Assembly (NCBI GenBank): GCA_030737835.1
Contig: JAUJYN010000035.1
Location: forward strand, 620,001-684,000
DNA: 64,000 nucleotides
From: Acorus gramineus
Taxonomy: Eukaryota; Streptophyta; Magnoliopsida; Acorales; Acoraceae
Reading direction: 5' to 3'
Shown here: positions 1 through 10,460 of the stretch, one piece after another
Numbering within the stretch: the stretch's first letter is position 1
Layout of the letters: each line of letters starts with the position of its first letter
The notes under the pieces: model-generated
What the model was told of the DNA's origin: nothing
Databases searched by the model: none
What the model saw: only the letters and a program-made list of their open reading frames with translations
Program-made: the position numbers and the translations under genes

Positions 1-2024
1 TTCTCTCCCTCACTCCGTAGCTCGCCTGGTCTACTCGCACGATCAGCATAGTCCGACGCATCGGAGGTACCTACAGATGGGAGCCCTCTGTCAGGACGGC
101 CTGTCTAACGCTGAGGAGTCCCTACACGGATCCAACGAAGGGAAGAGAAACAGCCTACCCACACGGATACGATCCTCTTGGATCCGCCGACACCGATTGC
201 AGCTCTACTAATGTCATGAATTCTTCAGAATTTCTCCAGGGCGCATAACTAAGATGCGGGGAGACATATATTATAACAACAAGGTTATAATATCCTCTAA
301 GGCATGCTTGTAACTATATGCTCTCATTTGATTTAATTAAATTAAACTAGATGGGAACATGCATAGTTCGGGGCTTTCCAATTAAAGGACAAGGTGACTA
401 AACATGCATAGGCCGCTATACATGATATAAGGGTGCATATCCCTAGCATACAAAGTCTAAGGTGGCATGGATATATCATATTAATCATGCATGCATAGCT
501 TACATTTATTACTAGTTAATATGCTATTATGGTGCCCCAGGGGAGGGCAATGCACGCCTACGTGCATCGAACGCCTCCCTACTGGGTTGGATTGTCCCAC
601 TCACCAAAACCTGGGTCGTCGCGTGACCGCCCGTCAAGATCTGCAAGACATGGGAAATCAAAATGGTGAGTAATCTACACAAATACGTAAGAAATACACT
701 AGAAATACCCAACACTCGGACAAGCATGCATACGGCCCACACGCACGCGAGTCCGAGTGCCCCGACATCCTCCCGCACCCACGGCAGCCATGCGCACGGC
801 CACCCGCACGCACACGCACGGGTGCGCACGCACGCACGCACGCCCGCGCCCCGGGCGCACTGCCGCACCCCTGCCCGCGCGCCCAGACACGCTGCCGTGC
901 CCCTGCCCGCACGCCCAGACACGCTGCCGCGAGCGCGCGCCCTCGCGCACCGCACGTCCAGCCCTGCGTCTACCCGCGCGTACTGTGCCCTCGCGCAGCA
1001 CCCCGCGCGCACGCTTGCGCGCCCGCGTGTACGCGCGCACGCCCCCAGTGCACCCGACTGCACGCGCTTGCACTGCCTACCCGCGCAGACTCGCGCGCAC
1101 CCGCGCGGATGAGTCTGCACGCGCGCCCGAGCCCACCCCACCACCTCCCTCAGTCCTCCCACACCCCAAACATTCATATATACCATGCATACCCCATATC
1201 ACCTCCTAAACAAACATCTAAACAAGAAAAAGGGAGGAGGAAAGCTCACCCAAAGAGAGGAAGGGAAGGGGAGGAACTCGGGTGCTCTTCGCGCACCGAA
1301 TCGCCACCACCATAACCACCACCTCCAAGCCCTCTTCTCAGCCCAAGAATGGCAGAAAATAGAGGTAAAAAGGTGCCATGAGAGGAGGTCAAACAAAGGG
1401 AAACACAAATCTAACACCATGGAAAGATAGATCGGGTCCTTACCAAGCTTTTCTCCTTCTAGGGTTTTTCTTTTCTTCCACTTCTACTAGGTCAAAAGGG
1501 GGAAATAAAGAGAGGAGATGAGGCTTGAGAGAGATGGAGAAGAAGATGAATAGGGGGGGATACTATTGGTGGGCGTGGACTTAAAGGGGCTACACACACA
1601 CCACACACACACACACCACTTACACTTAGGGTTAATTAGGTTTAGGTGAACTTTGACCCTAGTCAACCCAACCACATAAGAAAACAAAAGCAATTGACCA
1701 AGTCAAGGGTCAAACTTGACTTGGTCAAAGTCACCTTTGACCCGGTCAAGTCTCCCAATGACTTTTCGCTTGGTCAAAACCCGGATACGATTCGGAACTG
1801 CGAAATTCTAAACGTTACCGGAATTCGATGAAATTTTCGTGAGTGGCTTGAAATGGCACCAGGACACATAATGTGCAGTTAGATTTTCAATCAGAGTTCT
1901 CAAACTCATGATGATGGCTAAAAGTCCAAAATTTTAGCGGTTCCGATCGAAAAAAGAAAAAGTTGAAAAACTACCAGAATGCTCCAATGGTGACCAGAAG
2001 GCTAAAAGTGACACATATATAACA
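1..2024 (-). mobile_element. A1: family A LTR, partial at window edge
   Basis: Sense strand is minus. The LTR start (TGTTATATATGTGTCAC, seen here as its reverse complement) lies at 2024, and the other end is outside the window. Next to it, ATCAA (2025-2029) is the likely target duplication. The copy carries a CpG-rich block at about 738-1135, a polypyrimidine-CAG acceptor-like site before a 36-nt micro-exon (about 607-655), and an AC microsatellite at 1590-1620. It sits in a family C LTR. Whether it is a solo LTR or the end of a longer element cannot be seen. Confidence 0.85.
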
Positions 2025-3152
2025 ATCAAATTTGGTGAGTAACATCACAATTTAACACTTAGAAATCACTAGAATTACCAAAGACTTAGACATGCACGCA
2101 TACGGCCTCGCACGCATGCGAGCACGCGCGTACGCACGCATGCCCGGGTGCCCCAGCACCTACCCGAGCCCCTAGGAAACCCCGCGCATGCCCCAGCACG
2201 CGCGTGCGCGCACTGGTGCCCAGCCGCGTGCCCAGGCACATGCCCAGGCGCACTGCCCCGCGCGCGCGCACGCTCGTGCGCGCCCGCGCGCACTCACACG
2301 CACGCTCTGCGCGCATTGCGCGCGCTGCCAGCGCCCGCGTGCACCCGCGCGCCCGCTCCGCGCACACTCGCGCGCCCGCGCGAACCTGCGCGCGCGCCTT
2401 CGCCTGCCAACACCCCTCTGCACGCGCGCCAACGTGCGCACGCGCGCGGACAGGCCCCTGCGCGCGCCCAGCCACTTTTAACCCCTCCACACACACCCTA
2501 ACTCGTTCATCTACCTTGCATGACCTCCCTAACACCTAACCATGCATAAAAACCTAAATAAGAAAGAGGGAAACTCACCAAAGAGAGGGGGAAGGGGAGG
2601 GGGAGATGTAGGGTTCGCAAGCGCCTTGACCACCTCGACCACCACCCCTACTACCACCACTTCCATCCTTGGGAGTTCTTCTTGATGGCTGAAACCAGGG
2701 GGGAAAGAGAGAGGGGCAGCCACTTAGGAGCACAAGCTCTCATAACCCACCTCAAGATCACCTCTTCATGCACTACATGCTTCTTGTTCTCCTTCTCTTC
2801 TCTTTGAGGGATTTACACAACCACATGGGGGGAGTGAAAAGAGAGAAACAGAGAGCCAAGGAAAGTTGACGTGGGAGTGAGAGAGAGAGGTGTGAGTGGG
2901 TATTTAATGCCACAAAAGTGGGTAGGTGAGAAAAGTCACCCACTATCCAGTAACATCCAAACCCGGATGTGATTCGGAACTGCATATTTTTCCCAACGTT
3001 ACCGGAATTCGATGAAATTTTTATAGGTTGTACTAAACGGTACCAGGACCCATAATATGCAGTCAGATTTTCAATCAGAGTACTCTAACTCCCGCAGGTG
3101 GCTAAAAGCCAAAATTTTAGCGACTCCGATCGAAAAATTAAAAGGCCCTGAA
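2025..3152 (-). mobile_element. C1: family C LTR piece
   Basis: This stretch matches the sense-start half of other family C LTRs, for example 52975-54160: the ACATGCACGCATAC region, a CpG-rich block at about 2094-2475, and the segment ending near the GACTCCGATCGAAAAA motif. It is the target of A1. Its right border joins a GC-rich minisatellite rather than a normal LTR end, so the junction near 3152 is unresolved. Confidence 0.75.
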
Positions 3153-3362
3153 TGCCCTACCTGCTGCCCTGCCAGCACCTGTGTCTGTGCCCAGCGTCTG
3201 TGCCCTGCGTTCCCTACGGCGTGCCCTGTGTTTGTGCCCAGTGCGTCCTGGGGCGTGCTCTGCGTCTGTGCCCAGCATGCCCTGTGCTTGTGCCCAGCTC
3301 GTCCTGCGGTGTGCCCTGCGCTTGTGCCCAGTGCGTCCTGCGACGTTCCCTGCGACTATGCC
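3153..3362 (+). repeat. 22/34-bp minisatellite, left part
   Basis: The basic unit reads GTGCCCAGTGCGTCCTGCG followed by a few bases (22 bp). Some units carry 12 extra bases (GACGTTCCCTGC-like), giving 34 bp, and the two forms alternate irregularly. The array is cut by solo LTR C2 with ATGCC duplicated, and it resumes at 9841. Short open frames here are only by-products of the repeat. Confidence 0.8.
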
Positions 3363-3894
3363 TGTCACACCCCAGGGCAGCCGTCCCGAGACGTGGCAGT
3401 AATGAAATATCAGCTATCAATACCTGAGGTCAACAAAGACTCCAACAACAACAACCAAGGCAGCAAAGCAAAGATAATGATAACTGACTGAAAAGCGGAA
3501 GCATAAGATATCAACAATGTCTGTAAACCAAAAACATTATTACAGACTCGAATACACAATCACTGTCTTGTGAGAGCCAAGTCTAGTCCAAATAAAATAC
3601 AACCTGTGCCACATGCACGATTTACAATACGTAAAACGACTCTAGGACTGCTGACAGCCTCACACTCGCCACCCGCCGGAAGAAAGCTCCACGCCCATAA
3701 GACCCCGCCACAGGAAAGCTCCAGCTCCACGCCCAACACTGCCCCTCAAAAGAAATAGTATGCGAGGGGTGAGCTACAAGCTCAGTGAGTGGCTGGAAAC
3801 CAATCACCAATACAACAGTTCAATACCAAAACAATTTCCTTCCAAGGAAAAACATGGGTAGAAACCCAATGGATAACAAGGTCACGCGGCGGCG

Positions 3895-4055
3895 CGACCG
3901 TTGGTCGAAGAGACGCGGAATTACTTGTCCACACAACACTACTGAATCACCAACCTCACCCTCACCCTCACTCCCGGAGGGAGACTCTTGGGTCTCTTGG
4001 GGAGACCATACCGTTGGTCGAAGAGACCCAGAATTACTGGTCTACACAACGCTAC
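3895..4055. repeat. 115-bp tandem repeat in LTR C2
   Basis: The motif TTGGTCGAAGAGAC occurs near 3900 and again near 4013. Between them lie a CACCCT run and the CTCCCGGAGGGAGACTCTTGG palindrome-like motif. The same duplication is seen in C5, C6 and C7, but only one unit is visible in C3 and C4. Confidence 0.75.
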
Positions 4056-5180
4056 TGGATCATCTACATCGAGATAACTGCCCAACGATGTCTTTGAACA
4101 TCGATACGCAACCGGACCCAACAACTATGGGAACGGACGAACAACGAATGGGTCTCGTGGCGACGTGTCTTCACCTCATCCTCACCCTCACCCTTTAGAG
4201 GTGACATAGGACTTTTGGAGAGATTAGACTCCTCTACACCCTTGGTCCACCGGTAGCCCTTTCCCCGGTTAGCCTCTACCTGGTATACTCCCACGATCAG
4301 TACGCTTCCAAACGCATCGGTGGTACCTACAGATGGGAGCCCTCTGTCAGGACAGCTTTTCCAACACCGGGAAGTTCCTACATCGGATCCAACGTGTTAT
4401 ATTTGTGTCACTTTTATCCTTCTGGTCACCATTGGAGCATTCTGGCTGTTTTTCAACTTTTTCTTTTTTCGATAGAAACCGCTAAAATTTTGGACTTTTA
4501 GCTATCATCCTGAGTTTGAGGACTCCGATTGAAAATCTAACTGCATATTATGTGTCCTGGTGCCATTTCAAGCCACTCACGAAAATTTCATCGAATTCCG
4601 GTAACGTTTTCGAATTTCACAGTTCTGAATCGTATCCGGGTGTTGACCAAACGAAAAGCCATTGGGAGACTTGACTTGGTCAATGTTGACCCTTGACTTG
4701 GTCAATTGGTTTTGTTTGGTAGTGTGGTTGGGTTGACTAAGGTCAAAGCTCACTTAAACCTAGTTAAACCTAATTAGCCCTAAGTGTAAGTGAGTGTGAG
4801 TGGTATGTGTGTGTGTGTGTGGTGTGTGTGTGTGGCTTTAAGTGAAGTCCACGCCCACACTTGTGCCCTCCCTATTCATCTTCTTCTCCAACTCTCTCTC
4901 AAAATCTCTCATCGCCTCTCTTTATTTCCCCTTTATGATCTAGTAGGAGGGGTTGAAAGAAGAAACCCTAGAAGGAGAAAAGGAAGGTGAGGACCCGATC
5001 TATCTTCCTATGGTCTTGGATCTTCATTCCCCCTTATGTAACCTCCTATCTTAACTCCTTTTCTCCTCTGTTTTCAGCCCCTCTTTGGCTGAGAAGAGGG
5101 CTTGGTGGTGGAGGTCTTAGTGGTGGCAAATCGGTGTGCGAAGAGCACCCAAATTCCTCCCCTTCCCTTCCTCTCTTTGG

Positions 5181-5855
5181 GTAAGCTTTCCTCCTCCCTT
5201 TTTCTTGTGTAGATGCTTGTTTAGGGTTGCTTATGGGTGTGCATAGCATGCATGGTGGTTAGGGGTTGGGGGGGGGGGGGGGGCTGTTGGGGGTTGTTGG
5301 GGGTGTGGGAGTGGCTCGGGCGCGCGTGCGGGGTCATCCGCGCGCGTGCGCGCGAGCCTGCGCGCGTAGGTAAGCGCAGGCAGGCGCAGGCGCGCAGTCG
5401 GGCGTGCTAGCGGGCGTGCGTGCGTACGCGCGGGCTGTATGCGCGGGCGTGCGAGCGGGTGCTGCGCAGGGGGGCACAGTGCGCGCGGGGGTACTGCGCT
5501 GGAGCGCAGTGTGTGCGGGTGTGCGCGCGAGGTGCTGCGCTGGGGCGCAGTGCGCGCGGGTGCACCCGGGGCTGGACGTGCGGTGGCAGCGTGTCTGGGC
5601 GTGCGGGCAGGGGCGCACCTGGGCGCGAGGGCTGGGGCGCGGCAGTGCGCCCGGGGCACGGGAGTGCGTGCGTGCGTGCGCACCTGTGCGGGTGGCCGTG
5701 CGCATGGCTGCCGTGGGTGCGGGAGTGTGTCGGGGCACTCGGACTCGTGTGCGTATGGGCCCGTATGCTTGCTTGTCCGAGTGTTGGGTATTTTTAGCGT
5801 ATTTCTTGTGTATTTGTGTATTTTACTCACCATTTTGGTTTCCCATGTCTTGCAG
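5181..5855 (+). other. Intron-like segment in LTR A2
   Basis: A donor-like TTTGG|GTAAGC stands at 5181 and an acceptor-like pyrimidine stretch plus TTGCAG ends at 5855. The span holds the whole CpG-rich block. It is followed by a 36-nt segment (5856-5891) and a second donor-like G|GTGAGT at 5892; a later CTCCAG acceptor-like site ends at 6723. The same layout recurs in the other A and C LTRs. Splicing itself is inferred. Confidence 0.45.
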
Positions 5856-6558
5856 ATCTTAACGGGCGATCACGCGACGATCCGGGTATTGGTGAGTGGG
5901 ACAATCCAACCCAGTTGGGAGGTGTTCTATGCACGTAGGCGTGCATTGCCCTCCCTGGGGCACCATAATTGCATATTAGATAGTATTAATTGTAAACTAT
6001 GCATGCATGATTATTATGTAGTATCCATGCCACCCTAGGCCTTACATGTTAGGGATATGCACCCTTATGATATGTGTAAAGGCCCAAGCATCTTGATACC
6101 GTGTTTTCATGCTAGGGAAGCCTCGACCTACGCATGCGTCCCATTTAGTTTAATTTATTTAAATCAAATGCGAGTTTAGTAATTAGCATGCTTTAGAGAA
6201 TATTATAACCTTGTGGTTATAATATATACTTCCCCGCATCTTAGTTATGCGCCCTGGAGGAATTCTGAAGAATTCATGACATTTGTAGAGTTGAGATCGG
6301 TGTCGGCGGATCCAAGTGGATCGTATCCGTGTGGGTAGGCTGTTTCTCTTTCCTTCGTTGGATCCGTGTAGGGACTTCTCAGCGTTAGACAGGTCGTCCT
6401 GACAGAGGGCTACCATTAGTAGGTACCTCCTGATTTGGTTTCGGACTGTGCTGAATTGTGGGAGTCGACCAGGCGAGCTACAGAGTGGAGGAGGGACTAC
6501 CGGTGGACCAAGGGTGATTAACAGCCTAGTCAGTCCCAAAAACCATGTCACCAGTTGA

Positions 6559-6582
6559 GGGTGAGGGTGAGGGTGTAGTGGG
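6559..6582 (+). other. Potential G-quadruplex in LTR A2
   Basis: Four GGG runs are separated by loops of 3, 3 and 6 bases (GGGTGAGGGTGAGGGTG and a fourth run) on the LTR sense strand. Equivalent CACCCT runs occur in nearly all A and C LTRs. Confidence 0.6.
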
Positions 6583-9500
6583 TTGGCGATGAGCGACCCA
6601 CTGGTTTGTGTAGTTGTTGCCACTTAGAGGCTATGAATGATTTGAGGTTAATATGAATTGTGATGCATGGGTTGTGCTATTCACTGAGCGTGTGGCTCAC
6701 CCCTCGCATATATTTTTCTCCAGTGATATCTGAGTCGGATCCGCAGGAGGAGCTCCCCGAGGCACGTCAGTAGTGGCGGAGCAGCGTCACGCTCTGAGTG
6801 TGAGAGGCCATTCAACATCCCCCTTTTTTTATTGTATGTATTGTATTCCGTGCTTGGGCACATGTTTGTATTATATTTGGATGTCGTTGTATATATTGGC
6901 TCTCACAGGACAGTTGATTATGTATCGAGTCTGTAATATGTCTTTGAATTACAGATTCAGTCTTTTAGCATCCGCTATTTGTGTATATATCATGTCCGCC
7001 TCATTGTTTGTCTGCGTTGTCATTTTTGATGTTGTTTAAAGTATGTTATTGACCTCCTGTATAGATTGCTGATATCATATATACCCTTGCCGCGTCCCGG
7101 GGACGGCCGCCCTGGGGCGTGACACCAACGAAGGGGAGAACGATTCCACGCTCGCAATATCATTCGTTAGCCCTCTCCCGGGTAGCCTCTACCTGGTACA
7201 CTCCCACGATCAGTACGCTCCCGAACGCATCGGTGGTACCTACGGATGGGAGCCCTCTGTCAGGACAGCTACAACCCGGGCCTCTTCAACACGGACGACA
7301 TTGGGAGTAAACATTCCATGTTCGCAAAGCGAACCCAATGGAAAAACAACTACTCTCGATAATCACATATCGATGATATCAAATACTATTGTACTCCCAC
7401 ACGGTTGCGTCGCTCGAACACAAGGGGGTTGCCTCTGCTCTCACGCAGAAATAATCCCAAGGCACATAACCCAATAGGCGGTTCATATACACGCCTAACA
7501 CAGGTAGGCCTAGCTTAATGCCACAACTACCGGCTTAACAAAACCGATAAGATAATGAATTCTCCTGAATTCCAAACGAGTGCATCGCTCGGATGCACGG
7601 GGGCGATTACATCGCTTGCGCTCTAACTAATAAGGTACAACCCGACAACGGGTCATACCCACGCCTATTTCAGATAGGCCTAATCAGTTTTAATATGCGC
7701 ATCATTATTACAGGAGAATTCTATCACTGAAGGAACTTGATCCACATGCACAATAACATATGATTAACTATAGGGTTCTCCCTAACATGAGTATATGGCA
7801 TAAACAACACATCATGCAACATACATACAAGGCAAGGCCTAACTACACATGCATATGAGGGTACTAATCGTATAAACATATAAAATATACTCTAACATGC
7901 GTTGGATATCGCCAACTAAGCGCGATCTCGCGCACTAACAGGTGAATGCTAATATTCCAAACGAACCCGAGTCGAGTAGGAAATCGCCTCTACTTACTCA
8001 GTTCGTGCAGAGGGAGAGGGCGAGAGAGATTATCATCTCATGAAGTTGGTCATAGCTTTGCCCCATTAGCATGGGCGCAACAACTACACCACGCCCTCGA
8101 GTCTTATTGCAAGGGAATATTAAGCAGGTGCCCGTTATTAACCCAGACTTAATCATGCTGGATATTCCAATTAATATGGTGGGAGTAATATTACAATACT
8201 ACCTAAGGCATGCCATATTCTATACATCCATACACATTACAAAATACATGCCCATACTAGAGTGGCGCATGCGATACAGTCATTCATATATGAATACAAT
8301 ACATGTATATAAGCCTAGCATGCAAGATATCTAACATATTATAGATTAAGCATTGCCATACTACTTATCTACACAAGTAGTATAGCTAGGATGCCCCATC
8401 GATGCGCGACGCACGACTACGCGCGTCGAGCGCATCTCGAGAGGGGGGGGGGGATTGGATCAAACCACTCACCGCAACCCGAGACCTCGCGCATCCCATC
8501 CGACGAGATCTGCAAGGTAAGGGATTCAAATTTGGTGAGTGACATCACATTATAACACTTAGAAATTGCTAGAAATGCCAAAGACTTAGACATGCATGCA
8601 TACAGGCTCACACGCGCGTACGCACGCATGCCAGAGTGCCCCAGCACCTACCCGAGCCCCTGGGCAGCCCCGCGCATGCCCCAGCACGCGCACGCACGCA
8701 CGCACTGGCACCCTGCCGCATGCCCAGGCCCGCCCAGACAACCTGCTCCGCGTGCGCGCGCCCTCGCGCACTCGCGCGCACGACCCGCGCGCACCGCCCG
8801 TGCGCACCGCCCGCTCTGCCAGCGTCCGCGCGAACCTGCGCGCTCACTCCGCGCTCACCCGCGCCCCCACGTGCACGCGCATGCGCCCGCCTGCGCCTGC
8901 CAGCGCCCCTCTGCGCGCGTCTGCCCGCACACGCGCGCGGACAGACCCGCGCGCGCGCCCAGCCATTTTAAACCCCTCCACACACACCCTAACTCATTCA
9001 TCTACCTTGCATGACCTCCCTAACACCTGACCATGCATAAAAACCCAAATAAGGAAGAGGGAAACTCACCAAAGAGAGGGGGAAGGGGAAAGGGAGATGT
9101 AGGGGCTCGCAAGCGCCTTGACCACCTCGACCACCACCACTACTACCACCACCTCCATCCTTGGGTGCTCTTCTTGATGGCTGAAACCAGGGGGGAAAGA
9201 GAGAGGGACAGCCACTTAGGAGCACAAGCTCACATAACCCACCTCAAGATCACCTCTTCATGCACTACATCCTTCTTGATCTCCTTCTCTTCTCTTTGAG
9301 GCATTAACACAAACATATGGGGGGGATTGAAAGAGAGACCCAAAGAGAGGTCCACGTAGGGAGTGGGAGAGGAAGAGAGAGAGAGACTTTTTCCTCACTT
9401 GGGGGGGGGGGGGGTGAGTGTAATGGAAAAATGTGGGGGTGAACCTAACCTAAACTCACCCACTAACACTTTAAATAACCAATTGATTGCTTCACCACTA

Positions 9501-9840
9501 AGCAAAGGGGGGTAAGGTTACCCAAGGTCACCACATTCACCAAAATATCTCACACTATTCGACTAATCAAACCAGGAACTCTCAAAACCCGGATACAGTT
9601 CGGAACTGCATATTTTTCAAAATGTTACCGGAATTCGATGAAATTTTTATGGGTAGTACAAAATGGTACCAGGACCCATAATATGCAGTTAGATTTCCAA
9701 TCAGAGTACTCTAACTCCCACAGGTGGCTAAAAGCCAAAATTTTAGCGACTCCGATCGAAAAAGAAAAAGTCCCTGAATGACCCAGATGTGACCAAGGCT
9801 TAACCGAAATGGCTCCAAATGACACAAGCATAACAATGCC

Positions 9841-9945
9841 CAACGCGCCCAGCGACTGTGCCCAGTGCGACCTGCGACGTTCCTTGCGGCTGTGCCCAGC
9901 GCGCCTTGCGACTGTGCCCAGCGCGTCTTGCCCTGCTTGTGCATC
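9841..9945 (+). repeat. 22/34-bp minisatellite, right part
   Basis: This continues the array interrupted by C2, with units starting near 9857, 9891 and 9913 (GTGCCCAG-type). It ends at a TTGTGCATCACGGG segment that leads into ordinary LTR sequence. Confidence 0.75.
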
Positions 9946-10453
9946 ACGGGTGCACATCGCGAGGACCCGGGTATCGGTGAGTGGTTCGATCCAACCCTTC
10001 GGGATACGCTCGATGCACGTAGTCGTCCATCGCGCATCCATGGGGCTTCTTTGCAGCCTAAATATGCTAGATATTTGCATGCTAGGCTTGTATTGTTAAG
10101 TTTGTGTCATTTTGGAATTTATAATATGGGTGTTCTTATTATTACTATTATTTTGATGATTGTCCCCCCTAGTTGAATGATTTATCAGTGTTTTCTTTGG
10201 CTTCATAACTGCCTCGGCGTAATTGGAAATGTTTATTTTTTTTTTTGGGGTTTTCAGTTCTGATTGGTATCCGGATTTTCATTTGTTACTGGTTGGTGGT
10301 GGAATAGTTATGGATAATTATGAACTCCTTTGGTGTGCTAAGGTCACCTAGGGTGAGCTTAAGAAGTCTCACCTCCCATTGGTTGGTTTTCTTTTTTTTG
10401 GTAATTGGTTGGGTAGGATTAGCTTAAGTTCACCCCCTTATTACCTTAACCAC

Positions 10454-10460
10454 TATATAA
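10454..10460 (+). promoter_or_regulatory. TATA box of LTR B1
   Basis: TATATAA lies within CACTATATAAACCC, about 360 bp after the LTR start, and is followed by a pyrimidine-rich stretch. The same box is kept in both LTRs of B2, so it is the likely core promoter of the family. Confidence 0.65.

Larger units (their letters stand above)
4395..7124 (+). mobile_element. A2: solo family A LTR inside C2
   Basis: It starts TGTTATATTTGTGTCAC at 4395 and ends GGGGCGTGACA at 7124. CCAACG flanks both sides (4389-4394 and 7125-7130), and the uninterrupted site GGATCCAACGAAGGGG is seen in sister C LTRs such as 39902. The copy is about 2.7 kb. Inside are a TG microsatellite (about 4805-4835), a run of 16 G at 5268-5283, a CpG-rich block at about 5313-5760, and a potential G-quadruplex at 6559-6582. 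This is the short form of family A, without the internal-segment insert found in A3, A4, A6 and A8. Confidence 0.95.
3363..9835 (-). mobile_element. C2: solo family C LTR
   Basis: In plus-strand reading it starts TGTCACACCCCAGGGC at 3363 and ends GCATAACA at 9835, with ATGCC on both sides (3358-3362 and 9836-9840). Without its guest A2 it is about 3.7 kb. It has a CpG-rich block at about 8592-8975 and two copies of a 115-bp unit near 3895-4040. No internal region or second LTR is present, so this is a solo LTR left by LTR-LTR recombination. Confidence 0.92.

Noticed and set aside
4180-4200. CACCCT runs as internal telomere-like repeats
   Set aside because: The plant telomere unit is CCCTAAA. 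These runs are short, differ in sequence and sit at fixed positions inside LTRs.
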